Shown here: positions 47,313-57,100 of the stretch, in pieces
Layout: every line of letters begins with the position of its first letter
Numbering within the stretch: position 1 is the first letter of the stretch
NCBI GenBank assembly: GCA_022493055.1
Contig: CP092781.1
Location: 620,001 to 684,000 of the forward strand
Reading direction: 5' to 3'
Source of the DNA: Staphylococcus roterodami
Lineage (GTDB): Bacteria > Bacillota > Bacilli > Staphylococcales > Staphylococcaceae
DNA: 64,000 nucleotides
Notes under the pieces: model-generated
Databases searched by the model: none
Told to the model about the DNA's origin: nothing
What the model saw: only the letters and a program-made list of their open reading frames with translations
Position numbers and translations under genes: made by a program

Positions 47313-47954
47313 TTACTCCTCAAAATTAAGTTCTTTAACATTATTAATTATAAAATTGGGATTTTCCGCTTTTAATACTTCAATACTATGACTTCCCCAA
47401 GTTACAGCACAAGAATCAATCTCTGCATTTTTAGCCATTTTAATATCAAAAGCAGCATCTCCAACATAAATAGTGTCTTTCTTCTGTAAATCATATTTTT
47501 GTAAAATATATATAATGCCATCAGGAGAGGGTTTGTATTTCATTACTTTATCTGAACCAATAACTTCAACAAATAGATTATCCACGCCTAATTTAGCCAA
47601 ATTTCTTTCTAACACATTTGATTTTTTACTAGAAACAACGAATAACTTATGGTTTTGATGAAGTGTTTTGAGCTGTTCTTGCATGTCATCATAAATTTTT
47701 AAATGTTGTTCTTCTGTTTCTTTGTAATTTTCTCTAAACAATGTCATTAGTTCTGTAAGTTCTTTGTCATTCAGCTTTATAGTACTCATTAAATTAAAAG
47801 ACTCTTCAATTGGAATCCCCATATAATATTCTATTTGTTCATCGCTTGGTATATTCAATCCATAGTCGTTAAATGCCTTTTTAGTAGCGATTACACTACA
47901 TGTTTTTGAATCAGCGATAGTACCATCAAAATCAAATATAATATTTTTATACAA
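47313..47954 (-). CDS. HAD-superfamily phosphatase
   Basis: A 213-residue subfamily IA HAD hydrolase resembling phosphoglycolate phosphatase. Motif I IIFDFDGTIADS at residue 5, motif II VVSSKK near 108, motif III Lys in VMKYKPSPDGI near 137 and motif IV YVGDAAFDIKMAKNAEI near 165 are all intact. It is the middle gene of the accessory operon; the substrate is unknown. Confidence 0.9.
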   Translation of the reverse strand: MYKNIIFDFDGTIADSKTCSVIATKKAFNDYGLNIPSDEQIEYYMGIPIEESFNLMSTIKLNDKELTELMTLFRENYKETEEQHLKIYDDMQEQLKTLHQNHKLFVVSSKKSNVLERNLAKLGVDNLFVEVIGSDKVMKYKPSPDGIIYILQKYDLQKKDTIYVGDAAFDIKMAKNAEIDSCAVTWGSHSIEVLKAENPNFIINNVKELNFEE

Positions 47955-47986
47955 AAGTCTACACCTCTCTAATTATTTATCGTGTT

Positions 47987-48997
47987 TTATTTTAAATAGC
48001 GTAAGGCAATTAAATCATTGATATAGTCAATTTTACAAATATTCTTATCGGTTTCATAACGATTATTAAAAGTAGCTACTTTAATTTTATTTTTATATTT
48101 TTCAATATGACTTGGGTTATTAGTGATTAAGACATTATTTTTATTAATATCATTATTATTATGAGATTCTGTAAGTGTTAAAAAAGTTTTGTTGTTATAT
48201 AGTTGATAGAATTGATCAAACTGTAAGGCATAGTCTTTAACTATTGCATCGTCTATGATTATTCTTTGAGGTTTAAAAGGGGAGTATTTCCAAGGTTCAT
48301 ATGATGGATCGTCATTTTTATCTCCAATAAAGTATGATAATTTGGCAGGAGAAAATTTACCTGAACCTATAATTGGGCCTAAACCAGAATGAACAGGACA
48401 ACCATCATATTTTTCAGCAAGATTTCTAACTAATTTCTGTGCTTTAGCTTTTGTTTCAATATTTGAATTAAAATACTCATCAGATTTGCTCAGTGTTTGC
48501 ATAGCTAATGTAATAAATGAACCTAAGTTTCTTGATTTTCTATGTGTGTAACTATTTGAGCTGAAATTAATAAACCATAGTTCATCTTTGAATTTAAAAG
48601 CATATTCATCAGTAAATGGGTCATTATCAATACTATCGTTTTTATTGCCATATAAATTTTTCATTGTGGAAAGAACTTGCCAAGCTAAAAATTGTTTCGC
48701 ATGAATATTCATATTACCAATTGGTTCAAAATAAACTAATAGGCCAGAAATTCCTCGTTCATTCTTTTTCATCTTTTTCAATTCTTTTAAATATTGGTCA
48801 ATATCGGAAGATAGCTCTTTAGGATCATATGGATAGTTTAAGGCAGAATAAAAATGTACTTCTTTTTTGTGACCTTGCACGCCAAATACACAAGGAAAGC
48901 CTTTTGATTCAATAACTTCTATAGATTTGTGAGTTTCAGTTTCTAACCATTTATAATCTTTAGGTAACTGTTTTACATTGTTTTGAAAAAAGAACAT
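47987..48997 (-). CDS. YqcI/YcgG-like protein (putative haem-dependent oxidase)
   Basis: A 336-residue cytoplasmic protein. FPCVFGVQGHKKEVHFYSAL near residue 34, then the SGLLVYFEPIG strand, AWQVLSTMKNLYG, and ELWFINFSSNSYTHRKSRNL near 140 follow the layout of the YqcI/YcgG family. From memory, members such as GntA of guanitoxin synthesis are haem-dependent N-hydroxylases acting on guanidino compounds. The C-terminal third (from ~220) has no match I can name. It leads an operon with an HAD phosphatase and an MFS transporter. The family call is moderate and the reaction is inference. Confidence 0.6.
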   Translation of the reverse strand: MFFFQNNVKQLPKDYKWLETETHKSIEVIESKGFPCVFGVQGHKKEVHFYSALNYPYDPKELSSDIDQYLKELKKMKKNERGISGLLVYFEPIGNMNIHAKQFLAWQVLSTMKNLYGNKNDSIDNDPFTDEYAFKFKDELWFINFSSNSYTHRKSRNLGSFITLAMQTLSKSDEYFNSNIETKAKAQKLVRNLAEKYDGCPVHSGLGPIIGSGKFSPAKLSYFIGDKNDDPSYEPWKYSPFKPQRIIIDDAIVKDYALQFDQFYQLYNNKTFLTLTESHNNNDINKNNVLITNNPSHIEKYKNKIKVATFNNRYETDKNICKIDYINDLIALRYLK

Positions 48998-49042
48998 TCC
49001 ATCACCTCAAAATAGTATTGAATAATTTGTATTTTATATTAA

Positions 49043-49064
49043 TTAATTTGCAATTACAAATTAA
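49043..49064. promoter_or_regulatory. dyad in the promoter of the YqcI-HAD-MFS operon
   Basis: TTAATTTG-CAATTA-CAAATTAA is a perfect 8-base inverted repeat 46 bases before the first gene. On the minus strand it overlaps TTTGTA, 16 bases, TATAAA, a possible promoter, so a repressor could act here. Confidence 0.45.
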
Positions 49065-49192
49065 ATTTATGTAAAGTTAATTAAAGGAATTTGAAGGTGT
49101 TGTTAACATTTGAGATTTAATTAAAATAAGTTTTAAAAATTGGAGGAGATAGATTAAACTAAGTGATTAAAAATGCAGATAAGTGTATTCAC

Positions 49193-49234
49193 AAAAAAAT
49201 AGCCACACTCATATGACATCGGATGAGTGTGGCT
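49193..49234 (-). terminator. terminator of the mntABC-RsaC transcript
   Basis: On the minus strand AGCCACACTCAT and ATGAGTGTGGCT form a perfect 12-bp stem with a 10-base loop, followed by ATTTTTTT. It lies 660 bases after the mntC stop and is the first clear terminator there. Confidence 0.85.
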
Positions 49235-49329
49235 TAAGGATCTATGGGGGGAGGAAACCATAGATGTTTACTTTGATAGGCCAGATTAAATATCAAAGTA
49301 TGCGATTATTTATAGCTTGATGCAAAAGT

Positions 49330-49790
49330 GGTATGCCTACTAAAAGTTACTGCACATAACTTTTAATATTCCGTTCAAAGGAAAGGGGCATACAATTGAA
49401 CAATCTGTAATAGTACTTTTAACCAGCTATGCTAAAAGTCTAGTAGGGAGAACAGTTGTCCAATCACATAAGAACCTCAAACTTTGTTGCTACGATTAAG
49501 AAAAGCCTTTTTAAAGTTAGTATGTAATACAATTTATTCGCGCGTGTGAATCTCTTTAAAAGAGTGTGTAGGGAATGGCGTTACATAAATTGTATTAGAA
49601 GAACTTCTAACGCATCTCTGTGGTTAAAAGAGATGAAGGGAACGACAGTTTATTTAAACTGCATAAGAACTTCTAGCTTTTCTCTTTCGTTCAAAGAGAA
49701 GTTCTAATACCACCATATCGTGCGATCGGGAACGGTATATATATTAATAGGAGGGTAATATATATTTAACGCACGATATGGGACTATTAG
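49330..49790. repeat. degenerate hairpin repeats inside the RsaC region
   Basis: On the plus strand several units begin with GGGAAC or GGGAGAAC (near 49444, 49571, 49638 and 49728), contain a hairpin head such as CAGTTTATTTAAACTG and go on with CATAAGAACTTCTA or CATAAGAACCTC. This is the same design as the arrays at 26617 and 27711. Units differ in length (roughly 65-130 bp). Confidence 0.6.
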
Positions 49791-49806
49791 TCTTCGACTT
49801 TGTTAT

Positions 49807-49860
49807 GTTGATGTATGGCCTAAAATATTGGAAAAACCAATATTTTAGGTTGCATCAACA
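49807..49860 (-). other. long perfect stem just after mntC
   Basis: CCTAAAATATTGG (49819-49831) pairs with CCAATATTTTAGG (49837-49849) over a five-base loop, and the flanks TGTTGATG and CATCAACA extend the stem. No T-run follows, so it is not a terminator; a double-strand site for RNase III at the mntC/RsaC border is a plausible role. Confidence 0.6.
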
Positions 49861-49893
49861 TCAATTCATCATACTTCATTAAAACTCAGCGAG

Positions 49894-50823
49894 TTATTTC
49901 ATGCTTCCGTGTACAGTTTCAATGTTTGATTTCATCATTTTATAATAAGAATCACCTTTAGTGCCTTCTTTACCAATTGAATCTGTGTACACTTCACCGA
50001 AGATATCTTTTTTCGTTTCTTCTGATAAACTTTCCATTGCTTTTTTATCAACACTTGTTTCAACTAATAAGTGTTTTAATTTATGAGCTTTTACAAACTC
50101 GATTGCTTGTCTCATTTGCTCTGGTGTACCTTGTTTCTCAGTGTTAATTTCCCAAATATAACCTGGAGTAATTCCATATTGTTTTGAGAAGTATTTAAAT
50201 GCACCTTCACTTGTTATCATGGCACGTTGTTCTTTTGGAATATCATTAAATTTATCTTTACTATCATTATTTAACTTTTCCAATTGTGCAATGTACTTAT
50301 TACCTTGTTTTTCATAATCTGCTTTATGTTTTTTGTCGTTATCGATAAATGTTTGTTGAATTGTTTTTACGTATTTAATACCGTTGTCTAAACTTAACCA
50401 TGCGTGTGGGTCTTGTTTATCTTTGTTGCCTTCTTCACCGTTTAAATAGATAGGTTTAACATCTTTTGATACTGCGATAACTTTTTTATCTTTTAATGAT
50501 TTACCAGCTTGTTCTAAGGCTTTTTCAAACCAACCGTTACCAGTTTCTAAGTTTAAGCCGTTATATAAAATGACGTCAGCGTCAGTTAACTTTTTAATAT
50601 CTTTAGGTTTAACTTCATATTCATGGGGATCTTGACCGACTGGGACAATACTATGAATATCGACGTTGTCTCCACCAACATTTTTAGCCATATCGTATAA
50701 AATTGAATTCGTCGTTACAACTTTTAGTTTGCCATTTGACTTATCACTACTTTGTTTACCACCAGTACCACATGCAGCTACTAGAAGTAATAAGGCTAAT
50801 AATAAAGGTATTAATTTTTTCAT
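49894..50823 (-). CDS. mntC: manganese-binding lipoprotein MntC
   Basis: A 309-residue class A-I (cluster IX) solute-binding protein that captures Mn2+ outside the membrane for MntAB. Lipobox LLLVAACGTG gives Cys18 as anchor. Metal ligands fall in the expected places: His in GQDPHEYEVKP near residue 67, His in QDPHAWLS near 140, Glu in ITSEGAFKYFS near 206 and Asp in GEVYTDSIG near 281. Its start overlaps the mntB stop by four bases. Repressed by MntR with manganese. Confidence 0.96.
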   Translation of the reverse strand: MKKLIPLLLALLLLVAACGTGGKQSSDKSNGKLKVVTTNSILYDMAKNVGGDNVDIHSIVPVGQDPHEYEVKPKDIKKLTDADVILYNGLNLETGNGWFEKALEQAGKSLKDKKVIAVSKDVKPIYLNGEEGNKDKQDPHAWLSLDNGIKYVKTIQQTFIDNDKKHKADYEKQGNKYIAQLEKLNNDSKDKFNDIPKEQRAMITSEGAFKYFSKQYGITPGYIWEINTEKQGTPEQMRQAIEFVKAHKLKHLLVETSVDKKAMESLSEETKKDIFGEVYTDSIGKEGTKGDSYYKMMKSNIETVHGSMK

Positions 50824-51656
50824 GTTAAACTTCCTCGTTTCTTTCTATTCGTAAATTTTGTGAAAAATAATGTGATGATATAAATTACAAATGTACAAAG
50901 TACAATTGTTGCACCACTAGGAATGTTGTAAATATAACTATAATAAAGCCCGACAATTGAACTTATGACACTTATTAAACTCGCAATAATCATCATTGAG
51001 TATAGTTTTTTGCTTATTAAAAATGCTGTAGATGCAGGTGTGATTAATAAAGCAACTACAAGAATAATACCAACTGTTTGAATACTTACGACTGTTACTA
51101 ATGAAAGTAATAACATCACAAAGTAATGTAGCAACGTAGTATTTAGACCACTCATTCTACTGAACGTAGGATCGAACGTAGAAATCATTAATGGACGATA
51201 GAAAATAATGATTAATATAAGGACGATTGAACCAATCACAATAGTTGTTAGAAAAGCACTATTTGTGATAGCTAGTAAGTTACCAAATAAAATATGGTAT
51301 AGATCTGTCGTTGTGTTTATTAAGCTTATAATAATAATCCCTGAAGCTAAGAAAGCGGTAAAACTAATTCCAATCGCGGCATCTGGTTTCGTTTTACTAC
51401 TAGATGTGATATAACCGATAAAAATACTTGCAATCATACCAGTTACAAGCGCACCTACAAACATTGGAATACCAAACAAGAATGATAGGGCAACACCTGG
51501 TAATACAGCGTGACTCATTGCATCTCCCATTAATGAAAGACCTCGTAATACAATTAAACTACCAACTGTACCGCAAACAATCCCTACAATAATTGAAGTT
51601 ATCAATGCACGATTTAAGAATTGATATGTAAATAAATGTTCGACAAACTCTAACAT
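50820..51656 (-). CDS. mntB: manganese ABC transporter permease MntB
   Basis: A 278-residue membrane protein of the ABC-3 (ZnuB/MntB) family with about eight helices. GSLIVLRGLSLMGDAMSHAV near residue 32 and the cytoplasmic coupling region DAAIGISFTAFLASGII near 90 are characteristic. Overlaps mntA by seven bases and mntC by four, so it is translated from the same message. Confidence 0.95.
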   Translation of the reverse strand: MLEFVEHLFTYQFLNRALITSIIVGIVCGTVGSLIVLRGLSLMGDAMSHAVLPGVALSFLFGIPMFVGALVTGMIASIFIGYITSSSKTKPDAAIGISFTAFLASGIIIISLINTTTDLYHILFGNLLAITNSAFLTTIVIGSIVLILIIIFYRPLMISTFDPTFSRMSGLNTTLLHYFVMLLLSLVTVVSIQTVGIILVVALLITPASTAFLISKKLYSMMIIASLISVISSIVGLYYSYIYNIPSGATIVLCTFVIYIITLFFTKFTNRKKRGSLT

Positions 51657-52393
51657 GTTATATTGCTCCTTTGACTAGGGTCACTGCAGTCTGTACTGCT
51701 CATAAAAGTTTCATTTAAGCGAGTGACACTCATAGCTTCTTCACTATCACCAAAGTATCGTAATGTTTGATTTAAAAGAATAATGCGATCAAAGTATTGT
51801 TTTGCTTTTGATAAATCATGGTGGATAATCAGGATAAGTTTTCCTTGTTGTTTTAAATTTTCTATTTTTGTCATAATCAATTTTTCGCTACTAAAATCAA
51901 TTCCTACAAAAGGTTCGTCTAGAAAATATACTTCACTTTCGGACATCAATGCTCTCGCTACTAATACACGTTGTAATTGTCCACCACTTAATTCTGAAAT
52001 TTGTCGATGACGTAAAGTTTCTAATTCCAAATCGCTTAATAACTGTTTAAGTTTATCCCTTGCTGATTTATTAGGTCGTCTAAACCATCCAATTTCTTTA
52101 TAGCAACCTGATAAAATCACTTGTTCCACACTTATTGGAAAATCTAAATCAATATGTGCTTTTTGTGGAATGTATGTAATATGTTGCAGTTGGTGTTGTA
52201 TAGGTTTGTTATATAACAATTTTGTACCGGTAGCGTTAAATTCGCCAATTAATGATTTGATTAGCGAAGATTTACCAGCACCGTTTGGGCCCATGATACC
52301 AATGATTTCACCGCGAACTGGTATCGATAAAGAAATGTTTTTAAGTACATGCTTATTACCTAAAAACAAATTTAAATCTTTTGTTTCTAACAA
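51650..52393 (-). CDS. mntA: manganese ABC transporter ATPase MntA
   Basis: A 247-residue ABC ATPase driving Mn2+ import. Walker A GPNGAGKSS (near 35), Q-loop in YIPQKAH, signature LSGGQLQRVLVARAL (near 135), Walker B VYFLDEPF (near 155) and H-loop IIHHDL are intact. First gene of mntABC; the GGAGGTG site lies before its ATG and the MntR operator about 25 bases upstream. Confidence 0.96.
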   Translation of the reverse strand: MLETKDLNLFLGNKHVLKNISLSIPVRGEIIGIMGPNGAGKSSLIKSLIGEFNATGTKLLYNKPIQHQLQHITYIPQKAHIDLDFPISVEQVILSGCYKEIGWFRRPNKSARDKLKQLLSDLELETLRHRQISELSGGQLQRVLVARALMSESEVYFLDEPFVGIDFSSEKLIMTKIENLKQQGKLILIIHHDLSKAKQYFDRIILLNQTLRYFGDSEEAMSVTRLNETFMSSTDCSDPSQRSNITC

Positions 52394-52417
52394 ACGTTTA
52401 CACCTCCTAATTAAAAG

Positions 52418-52434
52418 TTTAGGCTAACCTAATT
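52418..52434. promoter_or_regulatory. MntR operator in the mntA-mntR intergenic region
   Basis: TTTAGGCTAACCTAATT is an inverted repeat (TTAGG ... CCTAA) that fits the MntR box as I recall it. It lies 25 bases upstream of mntA, at a place to block mntABC transcription when MntR carries Mn2+. Confidence 0.75.
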
Positions 52435-52464
52435 AATTGTATAATAAACTGAGAATATTTATCA

Positions 52465-52488
52465 TGTCAAGTAAATTCGTGATATAAT
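52465..52488 (+). promoter_or_regulatory. putative mntR promoter
   Basis: TATAAT at 52483-52488, 26 bases before the mntR ATG; the -35 (TTATCA about 18 bases upstream) is weak. Confidence 0.45.
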
Positions 52489-52514
52489 AAAGTGAATGTA
52501 TGTGAGGTGAAAGT

Positions 52515-53159
52515 ATGTTAACTGAAGAAAAAGAGGATTATTTAAAGGCAATTCTTACGAATAATGGCGATAAAAATTTTGTAACAAATAAAATCTTATC
52601 TCAATTTTTAAATATTAAGCCTCCATCTGTAAGTGAAATGGTAGGTCGTCTTGAAAAAGCAGGTTATGTCGAAACAAAGCCATATAAAGGTGTTAGATTA
52701 ACAGAAGATGGTTTAACGCATACACTTGATATTATTAAGAGGCATCGACTATTAGAATTATTTTTAATAGAGATATTGAAATATAATTGGGAAGAAGTAC
52801 ATCAAGAAGCAGAAATTTTAGAACATCGAATTTCAGATCTATTTGTAGAGAGATTAGATAGTCTATTAAATTTTCCTGAAACGTGTCCGCATGGCGGAGT
52901 TATACCGAGAAATAATGAATATAAAGAGAAATATGTTACAACTATTTTAAATTATGAACCGGGTGATCTTGTAACTATCAAACGTGTGAGAGATAAAACA
53001 GATTTGTTAGTGTACCTGTCTAGTAAAGATATATCGATAGGTAATGAAGTTGAAATTGTTTCCAAAGATGAAATGAATAAAGTGATAATTATTAAACGCA
53101 ATGACAATGTTATAATTATTAGCTATGAAAATGCTATGAACATGTTCGCTGAAAAATAA
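52515..53159 (+). CDS. mntR: manganese-dependent repressor MntR
   Basis: A 214-residue DtxR-family regulator that represses mntABC in the presence of Mn2+. N-terminal winged helix (ILSQFLNIKPPSVSEMVGRL near 27-46), dimerisation domain with metal ligands in TLDIIKRHRLLELFLIEIL and EAEILEHRISD near 100, and a C-terminal SH3-like/FeoA domain from about 145, as in the long DtxR type. Divergent from mntABC, with the operator between. Confidence 0.94.
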   Translation: MLTEEKEDYLKAILTNNGDKNFVTNKILSQFLNIKPPSVSEMVGRLEKAGYVETKPYKGVRLTEDGLTHTLDIIKRHRLLELFLIEILKYNWEEVHQEAEILEHRISDLFVERLDSLLNFPETCPHGGVIPRNNEYKEKYVTTILNYEPGDLVTIKRVRDKTDLLVYLSSKDISIGNEVEIVSKDEMNKVIIIKRNDNVIIISYENAMNMFAEK

Positions 53160-53163
53160 AATA

Positions 53164-53232
53164 AAGAAGCCTTAAAGTTAAACGTTAATGTACTAGTAGA
53201 CATTGACGGATAATAATTTAAGGCTTCTTTTT
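53164..53232. terminator. bidirectional terminator between mntR and the M50-like gene
   Basis: AAGAAGCCTTAAA pairs with TTTAAGGCTTCTT over a long loop; T-runs on both sides. Confidence 0.78.
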
Positions 53233-53233
53233 A

Positions 53234-53986
53234 TTAACTTATTAAATGTGTGTATTTAAGTAAAATATTTACTGTATAAAGATTAAAAATAATCCAAATT
53301 GTACTGTAAATAAAGATTGGAACATGGCTAAGATCTTTAAGTGCACTTCCGTCCCATTGTGGACTTGGACGCTGGAAAGTTAATTTTGCAATTGTCCAAC
53401 TAGACTGAAGGACTTCGCCTAATAAAGTACCTAATATAAATTGATAACTAATCGTGACAATCATTTGGATTGCTAATATATTGTCATCTTTTAATATAAA
53501 GTAAAGCATAATTGAAATTAATGTAATAACAATAAGAGGCGAACCTTTTCTAGATGTTAATATTAGAAAATAGATAAATATCAATAAATAGCTAAAAATA
53601 AATATACTAGGTATTTGATAGTGACTTGATGCTAAACCTATGAGCAACATCATTGGCGACATTAAGTAACCACCTAGCGTTGTAAGCCATTGACCTGCTA
53701 AATGTCTGGATTGCGTAACTGCAAACCCTTGTTGTAGAGTTTGCTGTCTTTCTCTTGGGCTTGTAACAATAACTAAATCTTTTGCACGTCCTCCAGCTAT
53801 TTTATTAAATAACACATGTCCAAACTCATGTGTAAGCACAGGTATATAATTTAATATGATATCTAAATAATTCAATAAAGGTTTATGTCTAAATTGGTGG
53901 ATAATGATATATATTATTGCAACGAAAACAATGATGTATATATTTAGTTCTGTTGTAGTATTAAGAAAATTATTTAAGTAATTCAT
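53234..53986 (-). CDS. M50-like membrane metalloprotease
   Basis: A 250-residue membrane protein of the M50B-like type. VLTHEFGHVLFNKIAGG near residue 51 has the HExxH zinc motif, and PQWDGSALKDLSH near 212 has an aspartate at the place of the third ligand motif. About six to seven hydrophobic segments surround them. Such enzymes cut proteins within the membrane; the substrate is unknown. The start at 53986 follows CGAGG; an in-frame ATG at 54052 gives 22 more residues without a ribosome binding site. Monocistronic. Confidence 0.83.
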   Translation of the reverse strand: MNYLNNFLNTTTELNIYIIVFVAIIYIIIHQFRHKPLLNYLDIILNYIPVLTHEFGHVLFNKIAGGRAKDLVIVTSPRERQQTLQQGFAVTQSRHLAGQWLTTLGGYLMSPMMLLIGLASSHYQIPSIFIFSYLLIFIYFLILTSRKGSPLIVITLISIMLYFILKDDNILAIQMIVTISYQFILGTLLGEVLQSSWTIAKLTFQRPSPQWDGSALKDLSHVPIFIYSTIWIIFNLYTVNILLKYTHLIS

Positions 53987-54222
53987 TGTGTAACCTCGTA
54001 TAAGATTGTAAATTAAAAATTCATTCTCTCTTATTATAAAGGATAATGTCATAATTGGCGTTAGACTTTAGACTTACGTTAGTTAAACTAATTTTAATTT
54101 TTGTGAAGGAAATAATGTGTTAAAATAAAGCAAAATCATTTCGATATAAATGGGATAAGTATGATTCTTGTTAATTTTAATTTCACTAATATAATAATGA
54201 TAAAAGATAGGAGATTCCTTTT

Positions 54223-54987
54223 ATGACTGTTGAAGAAACAAGCAATACATCTAAAGTTGATATTTTAGGGGTCAATTTTGATAATACAACAATGTTACAG
54301 ATGGTCGAAAACATTAAAACATTTTTTGCGCATCAATCAACAAATAATCTTTTTATAGTGACAGCTAACCCTGAAATAGTAAATTATGCGACAACACATC
54401 AAGCATATTTAGAATTAATTAATCGAGCAAGTTATATTGTTGCGGATGGGACAGGTGTAGTAAAAGCTTCACGTCGCTTGAATCGTTCATTATCTCAACG
54501 TATTCCAGGCATTGAGTTGATGGATGAATGTTTAAAAATTGCACATGTAAATCATCAAAAAGTATTTTTACTTGGCGCAACAAATGAAATTGTTGAAGCG
54601 GCGCAACATGCATTACAACTAAGATACCCAAATATTACTTTCGCGCACCACCATGGATATATTGATTTAGAAGATGAGACGGTGGTTAAGCGCATTAAAT
54701 TATTTAAACCAGATTATATATTTGTAGGTATGGGATTCCCTAAACAAGAAGAGTGGATTATGACACATGAACAACAATTTGTTTCTACTGTTATGATGGG
54801 AGTTGGTGGTTCTTTAGAAGTGTTTGCAGGAGCTAAAAAGAGAGCGCCGTTTATCTTCAGAAAATTAAATATTGAGTGGGTGTATCGTGCATTAATTGAT
54901 TGGAAACGAATTGGTAGGCTTAAGAGCATTCCAATATTTATGTATAAAATAGCAAAGGTAAAAAGAAAAAATAAAAAGATTAAGTAA
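54223..54987 (+). CDS. tagA: N-acetylmannosaminyltransferase TagA (TarA)
   Basis: A 254-residue WecG/TagA/CpsF-family glycosyltransferase. It adds N-acetylmannosamine from UDP-ManNAc to undecaprenyl-PP-GlcNAc, the first committed step of wall teichoic acid linkage-unit synthesis. Blocks seen: VTANPEIVNYATTHQAY, YIVADGTGVVKASRRL with the catalytic Asp near residue 75, RIPGIELMDECL and the C-terminal GVGGSLEVFAGAKKRAP. Peripheral to the inner membrane face. TAGGAGAT precedes the ATG. Confidence 0.96.
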   Translation: MTVEETSNTSKVDILGVNFDNTTMLQMVENIKTFFAHQSTNNLFIVTANPEIVNYATTHQAYLELINRASYIVADGTGVVKASRRLNRSLSQRIPGIELMDECLKIAHVNHQKVFLLGATNEIVEAAQHALQLRYPNITFAHHHGYIDLEDETVVKRIKLFKPDYIFVGMGFPKQEEWIMTHEQQFVSTVMMGVGGSLEVFAGAKKRAPFIFRKLNIEWVYRALIDWKRIGRLKSIPIFMYKIAKVKRKNKKIK

Positions 54988-54999
54988 TCTTATAATAAA

Positions 55000-55048
55000 A
55001 AACAAGAACCGAGTATTTGCTGAAAGCATAATCTCGGTTCTTGTTTGT

Positions 55049-55050
<2 letters not shown>
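55000..55050. terminator. bidirectional terminator between tagA and tagH
   Basis: AACAAGAACCGAG pairs with CTCGGTTCTTGTT; A- and T-runs flank it, serving both converging genes. Confidence 0.85.
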
Positions 55051-55870
<820 letters not shown>

Positions 55871-55874
55871 CTAG

Positions 55875-55903
55875 ATTATAATATACTACTCAACAGTTGT
55901 TAA
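55875..55903 (-). promoter_or_regulatory. tagH promoter
   Basis: On the minus strand TTAACA, 17 bases, TATAAT; transcription would start about 25 bases before the tagH ATG. Confidence 0.7.
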
Positions 55904-56015
55904 ATTTTAAAACCTGTTGTAAAGTGTATAGAAGATTTTGTTATTATCAGAGTTGGTAATATGACACAAAGTTTTAATCATTAGTGACAACAATGATATT
56001 TAAAAACTAAACTTA

Positions 56016-56044
56016 TTTCAACTTACATGATTGTATACTATAAT
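56016..56044 (+). promoter_or_regulatory. tagG promoter
   Basis: TTTCAA, 17 bases, TATAAT on the plus strand, giving a leader of about 140 bases before tagG. The region between it and the tagH promoter holds no gene. Confidence 0.6.
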
Positions 56045-56189
56045 GTACTTGTAATAAACTAATATCTTAAAGAACTAGACAATAATTTTGATAACACCAA
56101 TGTATAGTGATAGTATTTACAACAATTATTATAATACTATTAAGTTAAGTAGAGAAATAGTTAAACATTTGAAAGTGTGGTTTAATGGA

Positions 56190-57002
56190 ATGTCAGCAAT
56201 AGGAACAGTTTTTAAAGAACACGTAAAGAACTTTTATTTAATTCAAAGACTGGCGCAATTTCAAGTTAAAATTATCAATCATAGTAACTATTTAGGTGTA
56301 GCATGGGAATTAATAAACCCTGTTATGCAAATTATGGTTTACTGGATGGTTTTTGGATTAGGAATAAGAAGTAACGCACCGATTCATGGCGTACCTTTTG
56401 TATATTGGTTATTGGTTGGTATTAGTATGTGGTTCTTCATCAACCAAGGTATTTTAGAGGGGACAAAAGCTATTACGCAAAAGTTTAATCAAGTTTCGAA
56501 AATGAATTTCCCTTTATCAATTATACCTACATATATTGTTACAAGTAGATTTTATGGACATTTAGGTTTACTTTTACTTGTTATCATCGCATGTATGTTT
56601 ACAGGGATTTATCCATCAATACATATCATTCAATTATTGATATATGTACCGTTTTGTTTTTTCTTAACTGCTTCAGTGACGTTATTAACATCAACACTAG
56701 GTGTGTTAGTTAGAGATACGCAAATGTTAATGCAAGCGATATTAAGAATATTATTTTACTTTTCACCAATTTTATGGCTACCGAAAAATCATGGTATCAG
56801 TGGTGTAATTCATGAAATTATGAAATATAATCCTGTATACTTTATTGCTGAATCATATCGTGCTGCGATTTTATATCATGAATGGTACTTTATGGATCAC
56901 TGGAAATTAATGTTATATAATTTCGGTATTGTTGCCATTTTCTTCGCAATTGGTTCATATTTACACATGAAGTATAGAGATCAATTTGCAGATTTCTTAT
57001 AA
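56190..57002 (+). CDS. tagG: teichoic acid ABC exporter permease TagG (TarG)
   Basis: A 270-residue ABC-2 type permease with six helices. IIDHSNYLGVAWELINP-like KIINHSNYLGVAWELINPVM near residue 29 is the amphipathic entry motif of O-antigen/teichoic acid exporters, and RDTQMLMQAILRILFYFSPI near 190 is conserved. I place the start at ATG 56190 (MSAIGTVFKEHVKNF), giving the length known for S. aureus TarG; the frame stays open upstream to 56088. A terminator follows, so tagB may have its own promoter. Confidence 0.92.
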   Translation: MSAIGTVFKEHVKNFYLIQRLAQFQVKIINHSNYLGVAWELINPVMQIMVYWMVFGLGIRSNAPIHGVPFVYWLLVGISMWFFINQGILEGTKAITQKFNQVSKMNFPLSIIPTYIVTSRFYGHLGLLLLVIIACMFTGIYPSIHIIQLLIYVPFCFFLTASVTLLTSTLGVLVRDTQMLMQAILRILFYFSPILWLPKNHGISGVIHEIMKYNPVYFIAESYRAAILYHEWYFMDHWKLMLYNFGIVAIFFAIGSYLHMKYRDQFADFL

Positions 57003-57017
57003 AATGAATACAAGATG

Positions 57018-57062
57018 ATGCCCCGCTAACCATTAATAAATGGAAGTGGGGTACATTTTTGT
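57018..57062 (+). terminator. terminator after tagG
   Basis: ATGCCCCGCT with inner CCATT pairs with AATGG and AGTGGGGTACAT; ATTTTTG follows. Confidence 0.72.
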
Positions 57063-57100
57063 TTATAATTTAATAAAATAACATATTAAGTTGGTGTATT

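Larger units (their letters stand above)
49193..49870 (-). ncRNA. rsaC: RsaC small RNA (3' region of mntABC)
   Basis: From memory, the S. aureus sRNA RsaC (about 1.1 kb in the reference strain) is cut from the 3' end of the mntABC mRNA by RNase III when manganese is short, and represses sodA and other targets. This region fits: it follows mntC on the same strand, has no reading frame, is full of hairpins and repeat-like units, and ends in a strong terminator. Here it would be only ~680 bases; the repeat part is known to vary in length. Exact ends are not visible. Confidence 0.62.
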
